The notes below the pieces were generated by a model. The model ran no database searches. It had not been told where the DNA came from and saw only the letters and a list, made by a program, of their open reading frames with translations. The position numbers and the translations under genes were made by a program. A stretch of DNA of 64,000 bases. Origin: an uncultured Prochlorococcus sp. GTDB lineage: Bacteria; Cyanobacteriota; Cyanobacteriia; PCC-6307; Cyanobiaceae. Below, in pieces: positions 1 to 11,372 of this stretch. Position 1 is the stretch's first letter; each line of letters begins with the position of its first letter. The DNA is taken from contig CACOIV010000003.1 in NCBI GenBank assembly GCA_902627335.1, forward strand, positions 1-64,000. The letters are read 5' to 3'.

Positions 1-619
1 TATTTAAGATAGTTTGATAATATTTAAATTTTTCTTCTCTTTTCTTAGATAGTTTATTATTATTAATAGATCTCAATGATTCATCAATTAAATCTTTATT
101 AGAAGCGCAAATTATGAAGTTATCATTAGTTTGAATAATATGGGTTATTAAATTAAGAGTCTTGGGTCTTGAAATCTTGATTAATTGATTAATATTATAA
201 TTACTATCTTCTATATTAAGAATTTTATTTAAATCAATTTCATTTTTTGTTTTAAAAATAATTAATACCTCTCTTTTATTATTTGTTTTTTTAAATGTTG
301 ATAATACAAATTCACCATCAAATAAATCATTTAAATTGCCTTTTATATCAAAGCCAAAAAATGATATTAAGCCATTTTTCATTATATTTATTTTTTTAAT
401 TTCGTTATTGGAAAACTTTTGTTTAATAAACTTATTTATTTGATTATTTTTATAGTTTGAATAAAATAATAATTCATTATTATCTGGTATGAACTTTGAA
501 ATTTTATTGGTTTTGATTTCAGAATTATTTAAGTTATTAGATTTAGCTTCAGATATATAAAATGTAAAAATAAATATACATAAAAGTACAGTTGTTAATA
601 TTCTTTTAAAGTTAATCAT
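1..619 (-). CDS. Secreted/anchored DUF3352-like hypothetical protein, 3' end beyond window
   Basis: Hand translation of minus strand from ATG at 619 gives MINFKRILTTVLLCIFIFTFYISEAKSNNLNNSEIKTNKISKFIPDNNELLFYSNYKNN... open to position 1; N-terminal signal-like hydrophobic segment; missing from ORF track because it is truncated. Confidence 0.75.
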   Translation of the reverse strand, partial: MINFKRILTTVLLCIFIFTFYISEAKSNNLNNSEIKTNKISKFIPDNNELLFYSNYKNNQINKFIKQKFSNNEIKKINIMKNGLISFFGFDIKGNLNDLFDGEFVLSTFKKTNNKREVLIIFKTKNEIDLNKILNIEDSNYNINQLIKISRPKTLNLITHIIQTNDNFIICASNKDLIDESLRSINNNKLSKKREEKFKYYQTILN

Positions 620-708
620 AATATTTATATTCTTAACAATAGATTTATTACTGCAAGTTTTATTTATTAAATTGTTAATAAGTTCTTATAAATGTTAGTT
701 TCTAAAAA

Positions 709-1053
709 ATGGAACCAAAATCAATAGATGCATATGACTTACAAAAGTGGTTGTCCTCTTCAGTTGAAAAACCGGTGATCATTGATGTTAGAGAGGATAT
801 GGAGTTGAATATTGCTTCTTTACCTTTTACAGAAATATTTATTCCAATGAGTCAAGTATCTATTGAATTAGTAGTATCGGAATTAGATAAATATAAGAAA
901 AAGAACTTTGTTGTTTTATGTCATAGAGGTATCAGAAGTTATAATTTTGGTCAATGGTTACTGGATAATGACATTGTTAATGAAGTCTGGAATTTAAGCG
1001 ATGGAATTGATGGCTGGAGCAGAGATGTTGATTCCAGTATTCCAAGATATTAA
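709..1053 (+). CDS. Rhodanese-like domain protein
   Basis: IDVRE motif and CHRGIRS active-site loop. Confidence 0.9.
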   Translation: MEPKSIDAYDLQKWLSSSVEKPVIIDVREDMELNIASLPFTEIFIPMSQVSIELVVSELDKYKKKNFVVLCHRGIRSYNFGQWLLDNDIVNEVWNLSDGIDGWSRDVDSSIPRY

Positions 1054-1054
1054 A

Positions 1055-2305
1055 TTATTGAAGATTCTCCATTTTAGATGCGACAGTATTTACATCTTTA
1101 TCTCCTCTACCCGAGCAATTTATAACTATCTCTGTATCTTTACTCAATGTTGGGCATAACTTATCTAACCAAGCAAAGGCATGAGCAGTTTCTAACGCTG
1201 GAATAATTCCTTCTAGCTCACTTACAAGTTTAAGTGCATCAAGAGCTTCTTGATCTGTAACTGATCCATACTCTGCTCTTCCAACTTCTTTTAGATAGCT
1301 ATGCTCTGGCCCAACTCCTGGATAATCTAATCCAGCACTTATTGAATGAGCTTCTTGTACTTGACCTTCTTCGTCTTGAAGTAGAAGACTCATGGATCCA
1401 TGAAGTATACCTATTGAGCCTTTAGTGATGGTAGCAGCATGTTTATCAGTATTGACTCCATTACCTGCAGCTTCAACTCCAATTAACCTTACCTCTTTAT
1501 CTTCAACGAATGGGTGAAAAAGACCCATCGCATTAGATCCTCCTCCCACGCAAGCAAGTAATATATCTGGAAGTGCTCCAAATGCCTCTAAGCATTGGCT
1601 CTTTGTTTCGAGTCCAATAACAGCGTGGAAATCTCTTACGATCATTGGGTAAGGATGCGGGCCTGCCACAGACCCTAAGATATAGTGAGTGTCTTCAACA
1701 TTTGAAACCCAATCTCTAATTGCTTCGCTGGTAGCATCTTTTAAAGTTGCTGTGCCTGAAGTTACAACTTTAACTTCAGCTCCAAGTAATTTCATTCTAA
1801 AAACATTTAATGATTGCCTTTTTATATCCTCTTCACCCATATATATGATGCATTTTAATCCAAATCTTGCACAGACAGTTGCAGTTGCTACACCATGTTG
1901 ACCCGCTCCGGTTTCTGCAATTATTCTCTTTTTACCCATTCTTATTGCAAGTAATGCTTGACCTAATGCATTATTAATTTTGTGGGCACCGGTATGATTT
2001 AAATCTTCACGTTTGAGCCATATACGATTGTTTGAATTTGCATTTGCATAATGAGCAGTAAGCCTTTTAGCTTCATAAAGAGGAGTTTCTCTTCCAACAT
2101 ATGTTTTTAGCAGATGATCTAACTCGTTAATAAAGCTTGGATCTAGCCATGCATCCTTAGCAGCTTTTTCTAATTCGAATAAAGCTGGCATTAATGTTTC
2201 TGGAACATATTGCCCTCCATATCTTCCATACCTTCCGTTCTTGGACGGACGTATCAAGTTCTCATCTTTGCTATCTTGATATTTATTAGAGATTGAGCTT
2301 ACCAA
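1055..2305 (-). CDS. trpB: Tryptophan synthase beta subunit
   Basis: [31 protein letters not shown], full-length family match by eye. Confidence 0.98.
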   Translation of the reverse strand: MVSSISNKYQDSKDENLIRPSKNGRYGRYGGQYVPETLMPALFELEKAAKDAWLDPSFINELDHLLKTYVGRETPLYEAKRLTAHYANANSNNRIWLKREDLNHTGAHKINNALGQALLAIRMGKKRIIAETGAGQHGVATATVCARFGLKCIIYMGEEDIKRQSLNVFRMKLLGAEVKVVTSGTATLKDATSEAIRDWVSNVEDTHYILGSVAGPHPYPMIVRDFHAVIGLETKSQCLEAFGALPDILLACVGGGSNAMGLFHPFVEDKEVRLIGVEAAGNGVNTDKHAATITKGSIGILHGSMSLLLQDEEGQVQEAHSISAGLDYPGVGPEHSYLKEVGRAEYGSVTDQEALDALKLVSELEGIIPALETAHAFAWLDKLCPTLSKDTEIVINCSGRGDKDVNTVASKMENLQ

Positions 2306-2352
2306 TTTTGTATATGATACCTATTAAACAACTATAAGCTAATCTGAAAATA

Positions 2353-2661
2353 ATGCGAAAGAAAGATTGGATTGAATTCAGTAATTTAAATAATCTTGAT
2401 AAGTTTAATAATATAGATGAATCTAAAAATCAATCAGAGAAGATAAAAGTATTTTCTCAAAAAAAAGGCAAAGGGGGGAAGACTGTTACTTTAGTCACAG
2501 GACTAAAATTTGATGATATATTCCATAAAAAAGAATTTTTAAAGAAATTAAAAATATATTGTAGTACCGGTGGTAAATTATGTGATGAAGGTATACAGCT
2601 ACAAGGAATGATGGTTGATAAAGTTATTTTTTTTCTTCGTAAAGATGGCTATGAATTGTAA
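2353..2661 (+). CDS. SUI1/eIF1-like translation initiation factor family protein
   Basis: KKGKGGKTVTLVTGL...LKKLKIYCSTGGKLCDEGIQLQG is typical of bacterial SUI1 family. Confidence 0.9.
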   Translation: MRKKDWIEFSNLNNLDKFNNIDESKNQSEKIKVFSQKKGKGGKTVTLVTGLKFDDIFHKKEFLKKLKIYCSTGGKLCDEGIQLQGMMVDKVIFFLRKDGYEL

Positions 2662-2712
2662 GCCTCTTAAAGCTATCATAGAATATTAAGTTTTTTTTAA
2701 CCTGAGAAAGTA

Positions 2713-3333
2713 ATGAATCCAGACAAATCTGAAATTTCTAAAAAAAATATTAAATGGCATGAGGTAAGTATTGATAGAAGAAAGTTAGAAAAAATGCATG
2801 GTCATAAAGGTATGGTTCTCTGGTTTACTGGTTTATCAGGCTCAGGCAAAAGTACTTTAGCTAATGCTTTAAATGAGACATTACATTTAAAAGGTATTTC
2901 AACTTATGTCTTAGATGGAGATAATATTAGGCATGGTTTATGTAAGGACTTAGGATTTTCTGATAGTGATAGGGAAGAAAACATTAGGAGAATAGGAGAA
3001 GTGGCAAATTTATTTATGAATGCAGGTATAGTCGCTATTACAGCTTTCGTCTCACCATTTAAAGCAGATAGAGATAAAGTAAGATCCATTATTGGAAATA
3101 ATGATTTTGTTGAAATCTATTGTGCGGCAAATCTATCAGTTTGTGAAAAAAGAGATATAAAAGGGCTTTATAAAAAAGCAAGATTAGGAGAGATTAAGGA
3201 ATTTACGGGTATCTCTAGTCCATATGAAATACCTGAAAATCCTGAGATTACTATTGACACTGGGAATATTGGATTAATGGATTCAGTTCAAGTAATAATT
3301 AATTATTTAGATAAAAGATTTGATATTGATTAA
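2713..3333 (+). CDS. cysC: Adenylylsulfate kinase
   Basis: [15 protein letters not shown]-loop, [25 protein letters not shown]. Confidence 0.97.
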   Translation: MNPDKSEISKKNIKWHEVSIDRRKLEKMHGHKGMVLWFTGLSGSGKSTLANALNETLHLKGISTYVLDGDNIRHGLCKDLGFSDSDREENIRRIGEVANLFMNAGIVAITAFVSPFKADRDKVRSIIGNNDFVEIYCAANLSVCEKRDIKGLYKKARLGEIKEFTGISSPYEIPENPEITIDTGNIGLMDSVQVIINYLDKRFDID

Positions 3334-3357
3334 TAATTTGATGAGTTAAGAAAGCAC

Positions 3358-3888
3358 TTAATTTTCTAAAAATTCTTTTACTCCTAACTTTCTTAGATTC
3401 ATATTCTTGTTTCTTACGCTTTTATGAAGATTTGACTTGAATGATAAATATTCAGATTTCTTTGTTTCATCAAATAGGCTACATATCTGTACGGCTAATA
3501 AGCCTGCATTTTCACTGCCATTAATTGCGACTGTTGCTACTGGTACTCCTGATGGCATTTGAACGATAGAAAGTAATGAATCGATTCCATTAAGTGTTTT
3601 GCTTTCAACAGGTACTCCTATTACAGGAATAGAAGTTAATGAAGCTATCATCCCTGGAAGATGAGCTGATCCTCCTGCGCCAGCAATAATTACTTTTATA
3701 TTGTTTGAGTCTGAATTTTTTGCATACTCCATCATTTCTAAAGGTGTTCTATGTGCAGATAATATACAGACTTCATTTGAGATCTTAAATTTATCAAGAA
3801 CATCTATAGCGGCTTTCATTATTTTAAGATCTGAATCGCTCCCCATTACTACGGAGACCTTATAGGGTGTTTGTGTATTTAAAGACAA
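3358..3888 (-). CDS. purE: N5-carboxyaminoimidazole ribonucleotide mutase
   Basis: VVMGSDSDLKIM, SAHRTP, AGAGGSAHLPGMIAS. Confidence 0.97.
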   Translation of the reverse strand: MSLNTQTPYKVSVVMGSDSDLKIMKAAIDVLDKFKISNEVCILSAHRTPLEMMEYAKNSDSNNIKVIIAGAGGSAHLPGMIASLTSIPVIGVPVESKTLNGIDSLLSIVQMPSGVPVATVAINGSENAGLLAVQICSLFDETKKSEYLSFKSNLHKSVRNKNMNLRKLGVKEFLEN

Positions 3889-3978
3889 AATAACAATTCT
3901 ATTCTTTTATTATCATGACGTGCTATTACTGGAGCGCTAGTTAGTTAATATTAAAAATATTGATTTTTTAAAAAAGTT

Positions 3979-4680
3979 ATGCCAATTAGTAACAATCTGG
4001 AAAAGGAGGAAGTAAAGGATTACTTTAATGGGACGGGATTCGATAGATGGAGACGAATCTATAGCAAATCTGAAGATGTGAATACTGTTCAGAAAAATAT
4101 TCGTATTGGTCATCAAAAAACTGTAGATGATGTAATTGATTGGATTAAAGATGATCCAACATTTTTAAAATCATCGTTCTGCGATGCAGGTTGCGGTGTT
4201 GGAAGTCTCTCAGTCCCCTTATTAAAACTTGGAATTAATGATATCCAGGTTAGTGATATATCTGCCTCAATGATTGATGAAACAAAATTAAGAATCAAAA
4301 GTGAAGATTTAAATTCTCAAAAAATAAAATATAAGATATGTGATCTTGAAAATTTATCTGGTTCTTTTGATTTTGTAATCTGTTTAGATGTATTTATACA
4401 TTATCCTCAACCAGTTGCTGAGGAAATGGTTAAACATCTTTGTTCATTAACAAAATCTAAATTAATTGTAAGTTTTGCCCCATATACACCATTTTTGGCT
4501 TTTTTAAAAAGTATCGGCAAATTATTTCCAGGACCTAGTAAAACTACAAGAGCCTATACTTTGAGGGAGCAAGGTATAATTAAAGCCGCAAAAGAAGAGG
4601 GCTTTGCTGTTTCAAGAAAGAAGTTAAATCAAGCACCTTTTTATTTTTCAAAATTGATTGAGTTTAAGAAAAATAATTAA
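3979..4680 (+). CDS. chlM: Mg-protoporphyrin IX methyltransferase
   Basis: YFNGTGFDRWRRIY, SAM motif DAGCGVGSLSVPL. Confidence 0.95.
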   Translation: MPISNNLEKEEVKDYFNGTGFDRWRRIYSKSEDVNTVQKNIRIGHQKTVDDVIDWIKDDPTFLKSSFCDAGCGVGSLSVPLLKLGINDIQVSDISASMIDETKLRIKSEDLNSQKIKYKICDLENLSGSFDFVICLDVFIHYPQPVAEEMVKHLCSLTKSKLIVSFAPYTPFLAFLKSIGKLFPGPSKTTRAYTLREQGIIKAAKEEGFAVSRKKLNQAPFYFSKLIEFKKNN

Positions 4681-4681
4681 A

Positions 4682-5407
4682 TTACTTAACCAGATGATTC
4701 TCTAATGCATACCTTACAAGTTCAGTTCTGCTAGATGTACTTGTTTTTATAAATAACCTACTTACATATTTTTCCACATTTCTAATTGAAGTCTCTAATT
4801 TTCTTGCGATCTCTTTATTCATTAGGCCCTCAGCAACTAATTGTAAAACGCTAGCTTCTCGTGGAGTAAAAGTAGGAATATTTATTTCATTTTCTGGATT
4901 AGCAGAGCTATTGTGAGTGAGCATGGATCTTATTTCGGTAATTTGTTTAGCCATCTTACTAACGTCTGTATCAGCAAATCTGGCTGCCTCTTTCAATAAT
5001 CTTTCTTGTCTTTTAATTACATTCTTAACCCGAGCTGCTAATTCATCAGGATCAAATGGTTTGGATATATAGTCATCTACTCCTGCTAGATAACCTTGAG
5101 TTCTATCTAAAGTCATACCTTTTGCAGTAAGAAAAATTACAGGTGTACCACTTAAACGCTCATCTTCTCTTATTCTCTCTAGTAAAGAATAGCCATTGCA
5201 TCGGGGCATCATTATGTCACTGATTATTAAATCAGGAAAAAATTGTTGGGCTTTTTCCCATCCATCTTCTCCGTCTACTGCCACAGTAATTTCAAAACCT
5301 TCGTCTTCTAGAAATGTTTTTACTGCATTTCTTAATCCAGGTTCATCATCTACTAAAAGAATTTGGGGTTTTTTTAGAACCTCATTACTCTGATTTAATT
5401 CATTCAT
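4682..5407 (-). CDS. LuxR/NarL-type two-component response regulator (Ycf29-like)
   Basis: Receiver domain (LLVDDEPGLRNAV, DLIISDIMMP, KPFDPDEL) plus LuxR HTH (FTPREASVLQLVAEGLMNKEIARKL). Confidence 0.9.
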   Translation of the reverse strand: MNELNQSNEVLKKPQILLVDDEPGLRNAVKTFLEDEGFEITVAVDGEDGWEKAQQFFPDLIISDIMMPRCNGYSLLERIREDERLSGTPVIFLTAKGMTLDRTQGYLAGVDDYISKPFDPDELAARVKNVIKRQERLLKEAARFADTDVSKMAKQITEIRSMLTHNSSANPENEINIPTFTPREASVLQLVAEGLMNKEIARKLETSIRNVEKYVSRLFIKTSTSSRTELVRYALENHLVK

Positions 5408-5460
5408 CTTTAATTAACTTTTTCATAAGAACTTATTAAAAATTCTATATACTAAAAATT

Positions 5461-6609
5461 ATGCTATCAAGTCCTATATTACTAGATTATCAATCATCGA
5501 CTCCTTGTCATCAAGAAGTAGTTGATGCGATGAAACCTTATTGGAATCAAATTTTTGGAAATCCTTCAAGCAAATCTAATTTAGCGGGGATATCCTCTAG
5601 TGCAGCTTTAGAAGTATCAAGAGAAAAAATAATACAAAAATTAAATCTCAAAAAACAAAAAATTATTTTTACAAGTGGGGCTACCGAGGCCAATAATTTA
5701 GCTTTACTTGGTTACGCAAGGGATTTTCATATGAGAACTGGTTCTTTTGGCAATATTATTACTTTAAAAACGGAACATCATGCTGTTCTTGAACCTATTA
5801 GGCAATTAGCAAAAGAAGGTTTCACAATTACTGAAATTAGTCCTGAGGAAAATGGTTTAATAAATCAAGAAATTCTTCTAAAGGCGATCAAAAAAGATAC
5901 ATTTTTAGTAAGTATTATGTTAGCTAATAATGAGATTGGGGTGATTCAGCCAGTAAATGATATTAATCAAATTTGCAAATCTCGAAATATTATTTTTCAT
6001 ACCGATGCAGCGCAATCTATAGGATATTTACCTTTGAATTTAATTAGCAGAACAGCAAATATGATTACTTTAAGTTCTCATAAAATTTATGGCCCAAAGG
6101 GAGTAGGATTATTAATTATTGATGAGGATATAAATTTAGAACCACTACTGTTTGGCGGTGGACAAGAATTTGGATTTAGACCTGGTACGATACCTTTGCC
6201 TTTAATAGTAGGTTTTGCAAAAGCTATAGAAATAGCTATCAATAATACTGAAAAAAATATAAGTAAATTATCCTTATTAAGAAATAATCTTTTAAAAGGG
6301 ATACTAAAAACTGGTAATAAAGTTCTTATAAATGGATCAATGAATCATAGACTTCCGCATAATTTAAATATTACATTCTTAGATTTAAGTGGTTCTAGGT
6401 TACATAAAGAGTTGAAATCTAAAATAATTTGTTCTAGCGGATCTGCGTGCAGTAATGGAATGCCGTCTCATGTATTGATGGCGCTTGGGAGATCTTTAAA
6501 GGAGTCTGAATCCTCATTGAGATTAAGTCTTGGAATACAAACTAGTCATGATGATATTAACAACGCAATATTTATTATTAACAATGTAGTACATGCTTTA
6601 AAAAAGTAG
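5461..6609 (+). CDS. Cysteine desulfurase (NifS/IscS family)
   Basis: TSGATEANNLALLG, HTDAAQSIG, SSHKIYGPKGVG, GSACSNG. Confidence 0.95.
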   Translation: MLSSPILLDYQSSTPCHQEVVDAMKPYWNQIFGNPSSKSNLAGISSSAALEVSREKIIQKLNLKKQKIIFTSGATEANNLALLGYARDFHMRTGSFGNIITLKTEHHAVLEPIRQLAKEGFTITEISPEENGLINQEILLKAIKKDTFLVSIMLANNEIGVIQPVNDINQICKSRNIIFHTDAAQSIGYLPLNLISRTANMITLSSHKIYGPKGVGLLIIDEDINLEPLLFGGGQEFGFRPGTIPLPLIVGFAKAIEIAINNTEKNISKLSLLRNNLLKGILKTGNKVLINGSMNHRLPHNLNITFLDLSGSRLHKELKSKIICSSGSACSNGMPSHVLMALGRSLKESESSLRLSLGIQTSHDDINNAIFIINNVVHALKK

Positions 6610-6610
6610 A

Positions 6611-7516
6611 CTATTTCAATTGTGCAATTCGCATTTTTGCACTTCTTGATCTTTTATTATTTTGAATTTCTATATCTTGTGGAACAATTGGTTTCTTCGT
6701 GAGATTCAATAACTTGTTATTAGTTTTGAAATTTTCTTTTACTTTTCTATCTTCAATTGAATGAAAGCTTATAATAGCAATGATTCCTTCAGGTAAAAGC
6801 CAATTTGGTGATTTTAATAATAATTTCTCCAGTGACTCAATTTCTTGGTTTACGCCAATCCTTAATGCCTGAAATGTTCTAGTTGCAGGATGAATTTTTT
6901 TATATCTTTGTCCTGGGGGAAAACAACCTCCAATTGCATATGCTAATTCTTTAGTACTTTTATATGATCCTTTTTCAAATAAATCTCTTTTAATTTTTCT
7001 TGCAATTTTTCTCGATAATCTTTCCTCACCATATTTGTATATTAAGTCTGCTAATTCTTTCTCATTCAAATTATTGATAAGTTCTTCGGCATTTATTGCT
7101 AAAGAAGGATCCATGCGCATATCTAGTGGTCCATCTTTTTGGAAACTAAATCCTCTTTCAGGTTGATCAATTTGGAAGCTATTAACTCCTAAATCTGCTA
7201 TTACGAAGGCAACTTTTTCTTTAGGTTCAAAATCTGCAAAATTTGTAGATTTAATGTTTATTCGATTTTTGAATTCGTTAAGTTTGATTGTTGCTGCTTG
7301 TCTTGCATATGGATCTTGGTCAATTCCAATTATTTTTAATAATGGAAATTTTTTTAATAATTCATAAGAATGTCCTCCTCCGCCTAATGTTGCATCAATT
7401 CCTATAAAGTTAGGAGATGATTTTTGAGGGCAATTATTGACAGCACTAATAATCTCCTCAGTCATCACTGAAGTATGATTGAATAATAATGGTGACTTAT
7501 TCGATTCAGTTTCCAT
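6611..7516 (-). CDS. rsmH: 16S rRNA m4C1402 methyltransferase
   Basis: HTSVMTEEII, IDATLGGGGHS, DLGVNSFQID, GPLDMRMD, FHSIEDRKVK. Confidence 0.97.
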   Translation of the reverse strand: METESNKSPLLFNHTSVMTEEIISAVNNCPQKSSPNFIGIDATLGGGGHSYELLKKFPLLKIIGIDQDPYARQAATIKLNEFKNRINIKSTNFADFEPKEKVAFVIADLGVNSFQIDQPERGFSFQKDGPLDMRMDPSLAINAEELINNLNEKELADLIYKYGEERLSRKIARKIKRDLFEKGSYKSTKELAYAIGGCFPPGQRYKKIHPATRTFQALRIGVNQEIESLEKLLLKSPNWLLPEGIIAIISFHSIEDRKVKENFKTNNKLLNLTKKPIVPQDIEIQNNKRSRSAKMRIAQLK

Positions 7517-7553
7517 AACTTTCTATTAGAATTTAATAAAGGTTAATTTTTAA

Positions 7554-8741
7554 ATGGCTCAGTTAGAGACTAGAACAGAACCGATGGTGGTCAACTTTGG
7601 CCCTCACCATCCATCCATGCATGGTGTACTAAGACTAGTTGTAACACTCGACGGAGAAAATGTAATTGATTGCGAACCAGTTATTGGTTATTTGCATAGA
7701 GGGATGGAAAAGATTGCAGAAAATAGAACTAATGTAATGTATGTTCCTTATGTAAGCAGAATGGATTATGCTGCCGGGATGTTTTATGAAGCAATTGTAG
7801 TCAATGCCCCAGAAAGATTAGCTAATATCCCTGTCCCAAAAAGAGCAAGTTACATAAGAGTATTAATGCTTGAGTTAAATAGAATAGCAAATCATCTTTT
7901 ATGGCTTGGTCCTTTTTTAGCAGATGTTGGAGCTCAAACGCCTTTCTTTTATATATTTAGGGAAAGAGAAATGATTTATGACCTGTGGGAAGCTGCTACT
8001 GGACAAAGGTTAATTAATAATAACTTTTTTAGAATTGGTGGAGTAGCGTGCGATTTACCTTACGGGTGGTTAGAAAAATGTCTAGATTTTTGTGATTGGT
8101 TCGGACCTAAGATTGATGAGTATGAAAAATTGATTACTAATAATCCTATTTTTAGGAAGAGAATCGAGGGTTTAGGAAAAGTAAGTAAAGAACAAGCTAT
8201 TAATTGGTCACTGTCAGGTCCGATGCTAAGAGCATCAGGAGTTGCTTGGGATTTAAGGAGGGTAGACCATTACGAATGTTATGACGAGCTTGAGTGGGAT
8301 ATAGCTTATGAAAATGAAGGTGATTGTTATGCAAGATATAGAGTTCGTGTTGAAGAGATGCGTCAATCTTTAAAAATCATTCGACAAGCATGTCAAATGA
8401 TACCAGGAGGTCCTACAGAAAATCTTGAAGCTAAAAGAATGGCAACAGACGATAAGAAAGATCCAATATTTGGTCCTGACTATCAATATATTGCTAAAAA
8501 AGTTGCACCTACTTTTAAAATTCCAAATGGTGAACTTTATACTAGGCTTGAATCAGGAAAAGGCGAAATAGGAGTTTTTATTCAGGGTAGTAATGAGGTA
8601 ACACCATGGAGATTTAAAATAAGAGCAGCAGATTTAAATAATTTGCAAATTTTACCTCATATACTTAAAGGTGCAAAAATAGCCGATATTATGGCAATAC
8701 TAGGTTCAATAGATGTGATTATGGGATCTGTAGATAGATAA
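7554..8741 (+). CDS. ndhH: NAD(P)H-quinone oxidoreductase subunit H
   Basis: [47 protein letters not shown]. Confidence 0.98.
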   Translation: MAQLETRTEPMVVNFGPHHPSMHGVLRLVVTLDGENVIDCEPVIGYLHRGMEKIAENRTNVMYVPYVSRMDYAAGMFYEAIVVNAPERLANIPVPKRASYIRVLMLELNRIANHLLWLGPFLADVGAQTPFFYIFREREMIYDLWEAATGQRLINNNFFRIGGVACDLPYGWLEKCLDFCDWFGPKIDEYEKLITNNPIFRKRIEGLGKVSKEQAINWSLSGPMLRASGVAWDLRRVDHYECYDELEWDIAYENEGDCYARYRVRVEEMRQSLKIIRQACQMIPGGPTENLEAKRMATDDKKDPIFGPDYQYIAKKVAPTFKIPNGELYTRLESGKGEIGVFIQGSNEVTPWRFKIRAADLNNLQILPHILKGAKIADIMAILGSIDVIMGSVDR

Positions 8742-8750
8742 AAATTTTTA

Positions 8751-9200
8751 ATGAGAGCAGATAATTGGTTACTTTTAGAAAAAAAAGTAAAATTCGGAGA
8801 TTGTGATTCAGCAGGTGTAATTCATTTTCATAATTTATTACGATGGGCGCATGAATCTTGGGAAGAAAGTTTGGAGATTTATGGAATTAACTTAAAAGCA
8901 ATTTTCCCTTCAATGAAAAATGATACAAAAAAAATTTTCCCCATAATAAATTGTGAAGCAAATTTTTTATATCCAATTGAACTAGGGGATAAATTAAAAA
9001 TAAATATTTTGCCCAAGAAAATCAATAATCACTTATTTGAGGTCAATATATCTTTTTATAAAGATACAATAATAGTTGCCAAAACTAAAGTAATCCATTG
9101 TGTATTGGATATTGTTGATAGGAAGAAAGTAGATTTACCTGAAAGTTTAGAACTTTGGATAGAAGCATCTAATATTAATAGCAAAATTGAAAGTTGTTAA
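8751..9200 (+). CDS. Hot-dog fold thioesterase, probable DHNA-CoA thioesterase
   Basis: KVKFGDCDSAGVIHFHNLLRWAHESWE; adjacent to men genes. Confidence 0.85.
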   Translation: MRADNWLLLEKKVKFGDCDSAGVIHFHNLLRWAHESWEESLEIYGINLKAIFPSMKNDTKKIFPIINCEANFLYPIELGDKLKINILPKKINNHLFEVNISFYKDTIIVAKTKVIHCVLDIVDRKKVDLPESLELWIEASNINSKIESC

Positions 9201-10420
9201 TTCTGAATATTTTTCCAATTTTTGATGTAATTTTCTGTTTGAATTTCCTCAGAAATAACAACCCATTTTAATGGTCGCTCATGTTTTGACCATATTTCTG
9301 TATATTCTTTTAAAAGATCCAATGAAGATTGTATTTTATTTTTTTCAGCATTATTTTTAACTTGAATAATGATCTCAAATTTACTTTCCCAGTATTTATC
9401 TTCTAATTTCGAAATTATAAATTTCTTAAAAGGAAGTTTATTCACTACAGTAAATTTTTTTAATCTTTCAATTATTAGATCTGGGAAAATAATTTCACCT
9501 CCAGAGCTAAATGCATTATCTCCTCTCCCAAGAATTTCTATGTACATTTTATTTTTAATTCTTATTTTTTTTCCTAAATCGCCGCTTCCCCACCATCCAC
9601 TTTTATCTGTAAAACTTTTTAATTCTTTATCTCTGATTTTAAATCCAATCCGATTAGATTTTACTTGGATCAAACCGTAATTATTAATATTTAATTTTAT
9701 ACCTTTTAAAAGCTCTCCGGAAGTTGAATTACCATTTAAAAATTCAGTTGGTTTTAATGCAGTTATCATTGCTGCTGTTTCAGTGGCTCCATAACACGGA
9801 GAAAGATTAATTTTTTCTTTAATACATTTAGTTATAGTTTCGCTTGAAAGTGCAGCTCCTCCGACCCAAACCAAATCAAATAACTTCAACCATTCAAGAC
9901 CATATTTTTCCTCAATAAGTCTATTTAATTGCGAAGGGACTAAAGATGTAATTAGATGTTTTTTATTTATCAATTCATTTTTAGTAGTATTCTCATATAA
10001 ATCTTTTGTATTCTTTATTAAATTTGGGGCTACCCTCTCATAGCTACAATCCCAAATTTTACTCCGCCAAAGAGGCATTACACCACTTATATGATAAAAG
10101 GGCAAAGTATTAAAAATCAGACAATTTTTTAATATAAAACCCTGTTCTTCAAGCCAATTTCCTGATGAAATTGCTGAATTATTAAGATTATTAATTGTAT
10201 GAAGACAGAATTTAGGTCTATTTTTGCTACCGCTACTTTTAATAATAATTGCTGATTTTTCATAATTAATTTCATCCAATGAGTTATTTATTTTCTCAAA
10301 CTTATTAGTAATTAAAATAATTCTTTTTTGATTAAGAGATTCTAAAATTAATTTTCTAGAGCTATCTTCATTATTTTTTACTATAAGTTTGTTTATTTTG
10401 GTTATCATAGAGACTTCCAA
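9197..10420 (-). CDS. menE: O-succinylbenzoate-CoA ligase
   Basis: Adenylate-forming enzyme, KSSGSKNRPKF, SPCYGATETAAMI, next to menC. Confidence 0.85.
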   Translation of the reverse strand: MEVSMITKINKLIVKNNEDSSRKLILESLNQKRIILITNKFEKINNSLDEINYEKSAIIIKSSGSKNRPKFCLHTINNLNNSAISSGNWLEEQGFILKNCLIFNTLPFYHISGVMPLWRSKIWDCSYERVAPNLIKNTKDLYENTTKNELINKKHLITSLVPSQLNRLIEEKYGLEWLKLFDLVWVGGAALSSETITKCIKEKINLSPCYGATETAAMITALKPTEFLNGNSTSGELLKGIKLNINNYGLIQVKSNRIGFKIRDKELKSFTDKSGWWGSGDLGKKIRIKNKMYIEILGRGDNAFSSGGEIIFPDLIIERLKKFTVVNKLPFKKFIISKLEDKYWESKFEIIIQVKNNAEKNKIQSSLDLLKEYTEIWSKHERPLKWVVISEEIQTENYIKNWKNIQN

Positions 10421-11370
10421 ATATCATTGGGATTTTTTGAAAAAAGAATGGTTTTTGGAAAATTTCTTAATGCTAAACCAGGTACTTTTGGGGTTGGACC
10501 AGTTTGTTGAATTGAAGAGAAATGATTAAGTACTCTCATACCTATACCGGTTTCAAAAGAAGTACTGATTATTCTTAATCCTTTTTTTTCCTGAAGTTCT
10601 TTAAGTAAAATTAAAGGGTTAATTTCTTGAGAAGGCCTTCTGATTTGCCAACCTTTCCACTCTCTTGTTAAATCGGGATATTTTATTATTGATTCGTCTA
10701 ATGCTACAGGTATTTTTTTTTCTAATTCTTTTAAACCTTCTAAATCATCCTCTGCAAGAGGTTGTTCTAGCCAATCCAGATTTATATTATCTCTTAAGAT
10801 GCCAGCCCAACGGTTTGCATGGCTTCTATCCCATGAGCCATTAGCATCAATACGTAATTTCACTTTATTATTTATTTCACTAAGGATCTTTTCTAAAATC
10901 TTTTCTTCGGATTCACTCTCTAAAGTCCCAACTTTCCATTTTAAAGTTATTTCTTTATTTACTAAAGTTTTATCATTTTTTAAATTATTTAACTCATCCA
11001 AAATATTATTTGAATCTACTAGTATTGCCGTTTTATGAATATCATCAAAATCATAATTATTTTGATATTTCAATATTGATCTAATTTCGCCAAGGGCAAT
11101 ATTTACTGCAGATTGTATACAAGGATGAAATCTATAGATTTCATTTGTAATAATCTTTTCATTTATTTCTTTAGGAATCTTATCTAATTGACTCTTGCAT
11201 AAAGCTAAATGTTCTGATTTCAGAGGTGATACTTCTCCATATCCAATAACATTTTTTTTATTTTTTAATTGAATAATCCATCCTTTTTTATTCAATATCT
11301 TAATTTTCGAATTAATTACTTTTTTGGATAAATTGAATAAATAAGGCTTTTTACTAAAGTTAATTTTCAC
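10405..11370 (-). CDS. menC: O-succinylbenzoate synthase (enolase superfamily)
   Basis: TLKWKVG, LRIDANGSW, WLEQPL, VALDESI; men cluster context. Confidence 0.88.
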   Translation of the reverse strand: MKINFSKKPYLFNLSKKVINSKIKILNKKGWIIQLKNKKNVIGYGEVSPLKSEHLALCKSQLDKIPKEINEKIITNEIYRFHPCIQSAVNIALGEIRSILKYQNNYDFDDIHKTAILVDSNNILDELNNLKNDKTLVNKEITLKWKVGTLESESEEKILEKILSEINNKVKLRIDANGSWDRSHANRWAGILRDNINLDWLEQPLAEDDLEGLKELEKKIPVALDESIIKYPDLTREWKGWQIRRPSQEINPLILLKELQEKKGLRIISTSFETGIGMRVLNHFSSIQQTGPTPKVPGLALRNFPKTILFSKNPNDIWKSL

Positions 11371-11372
11371 AA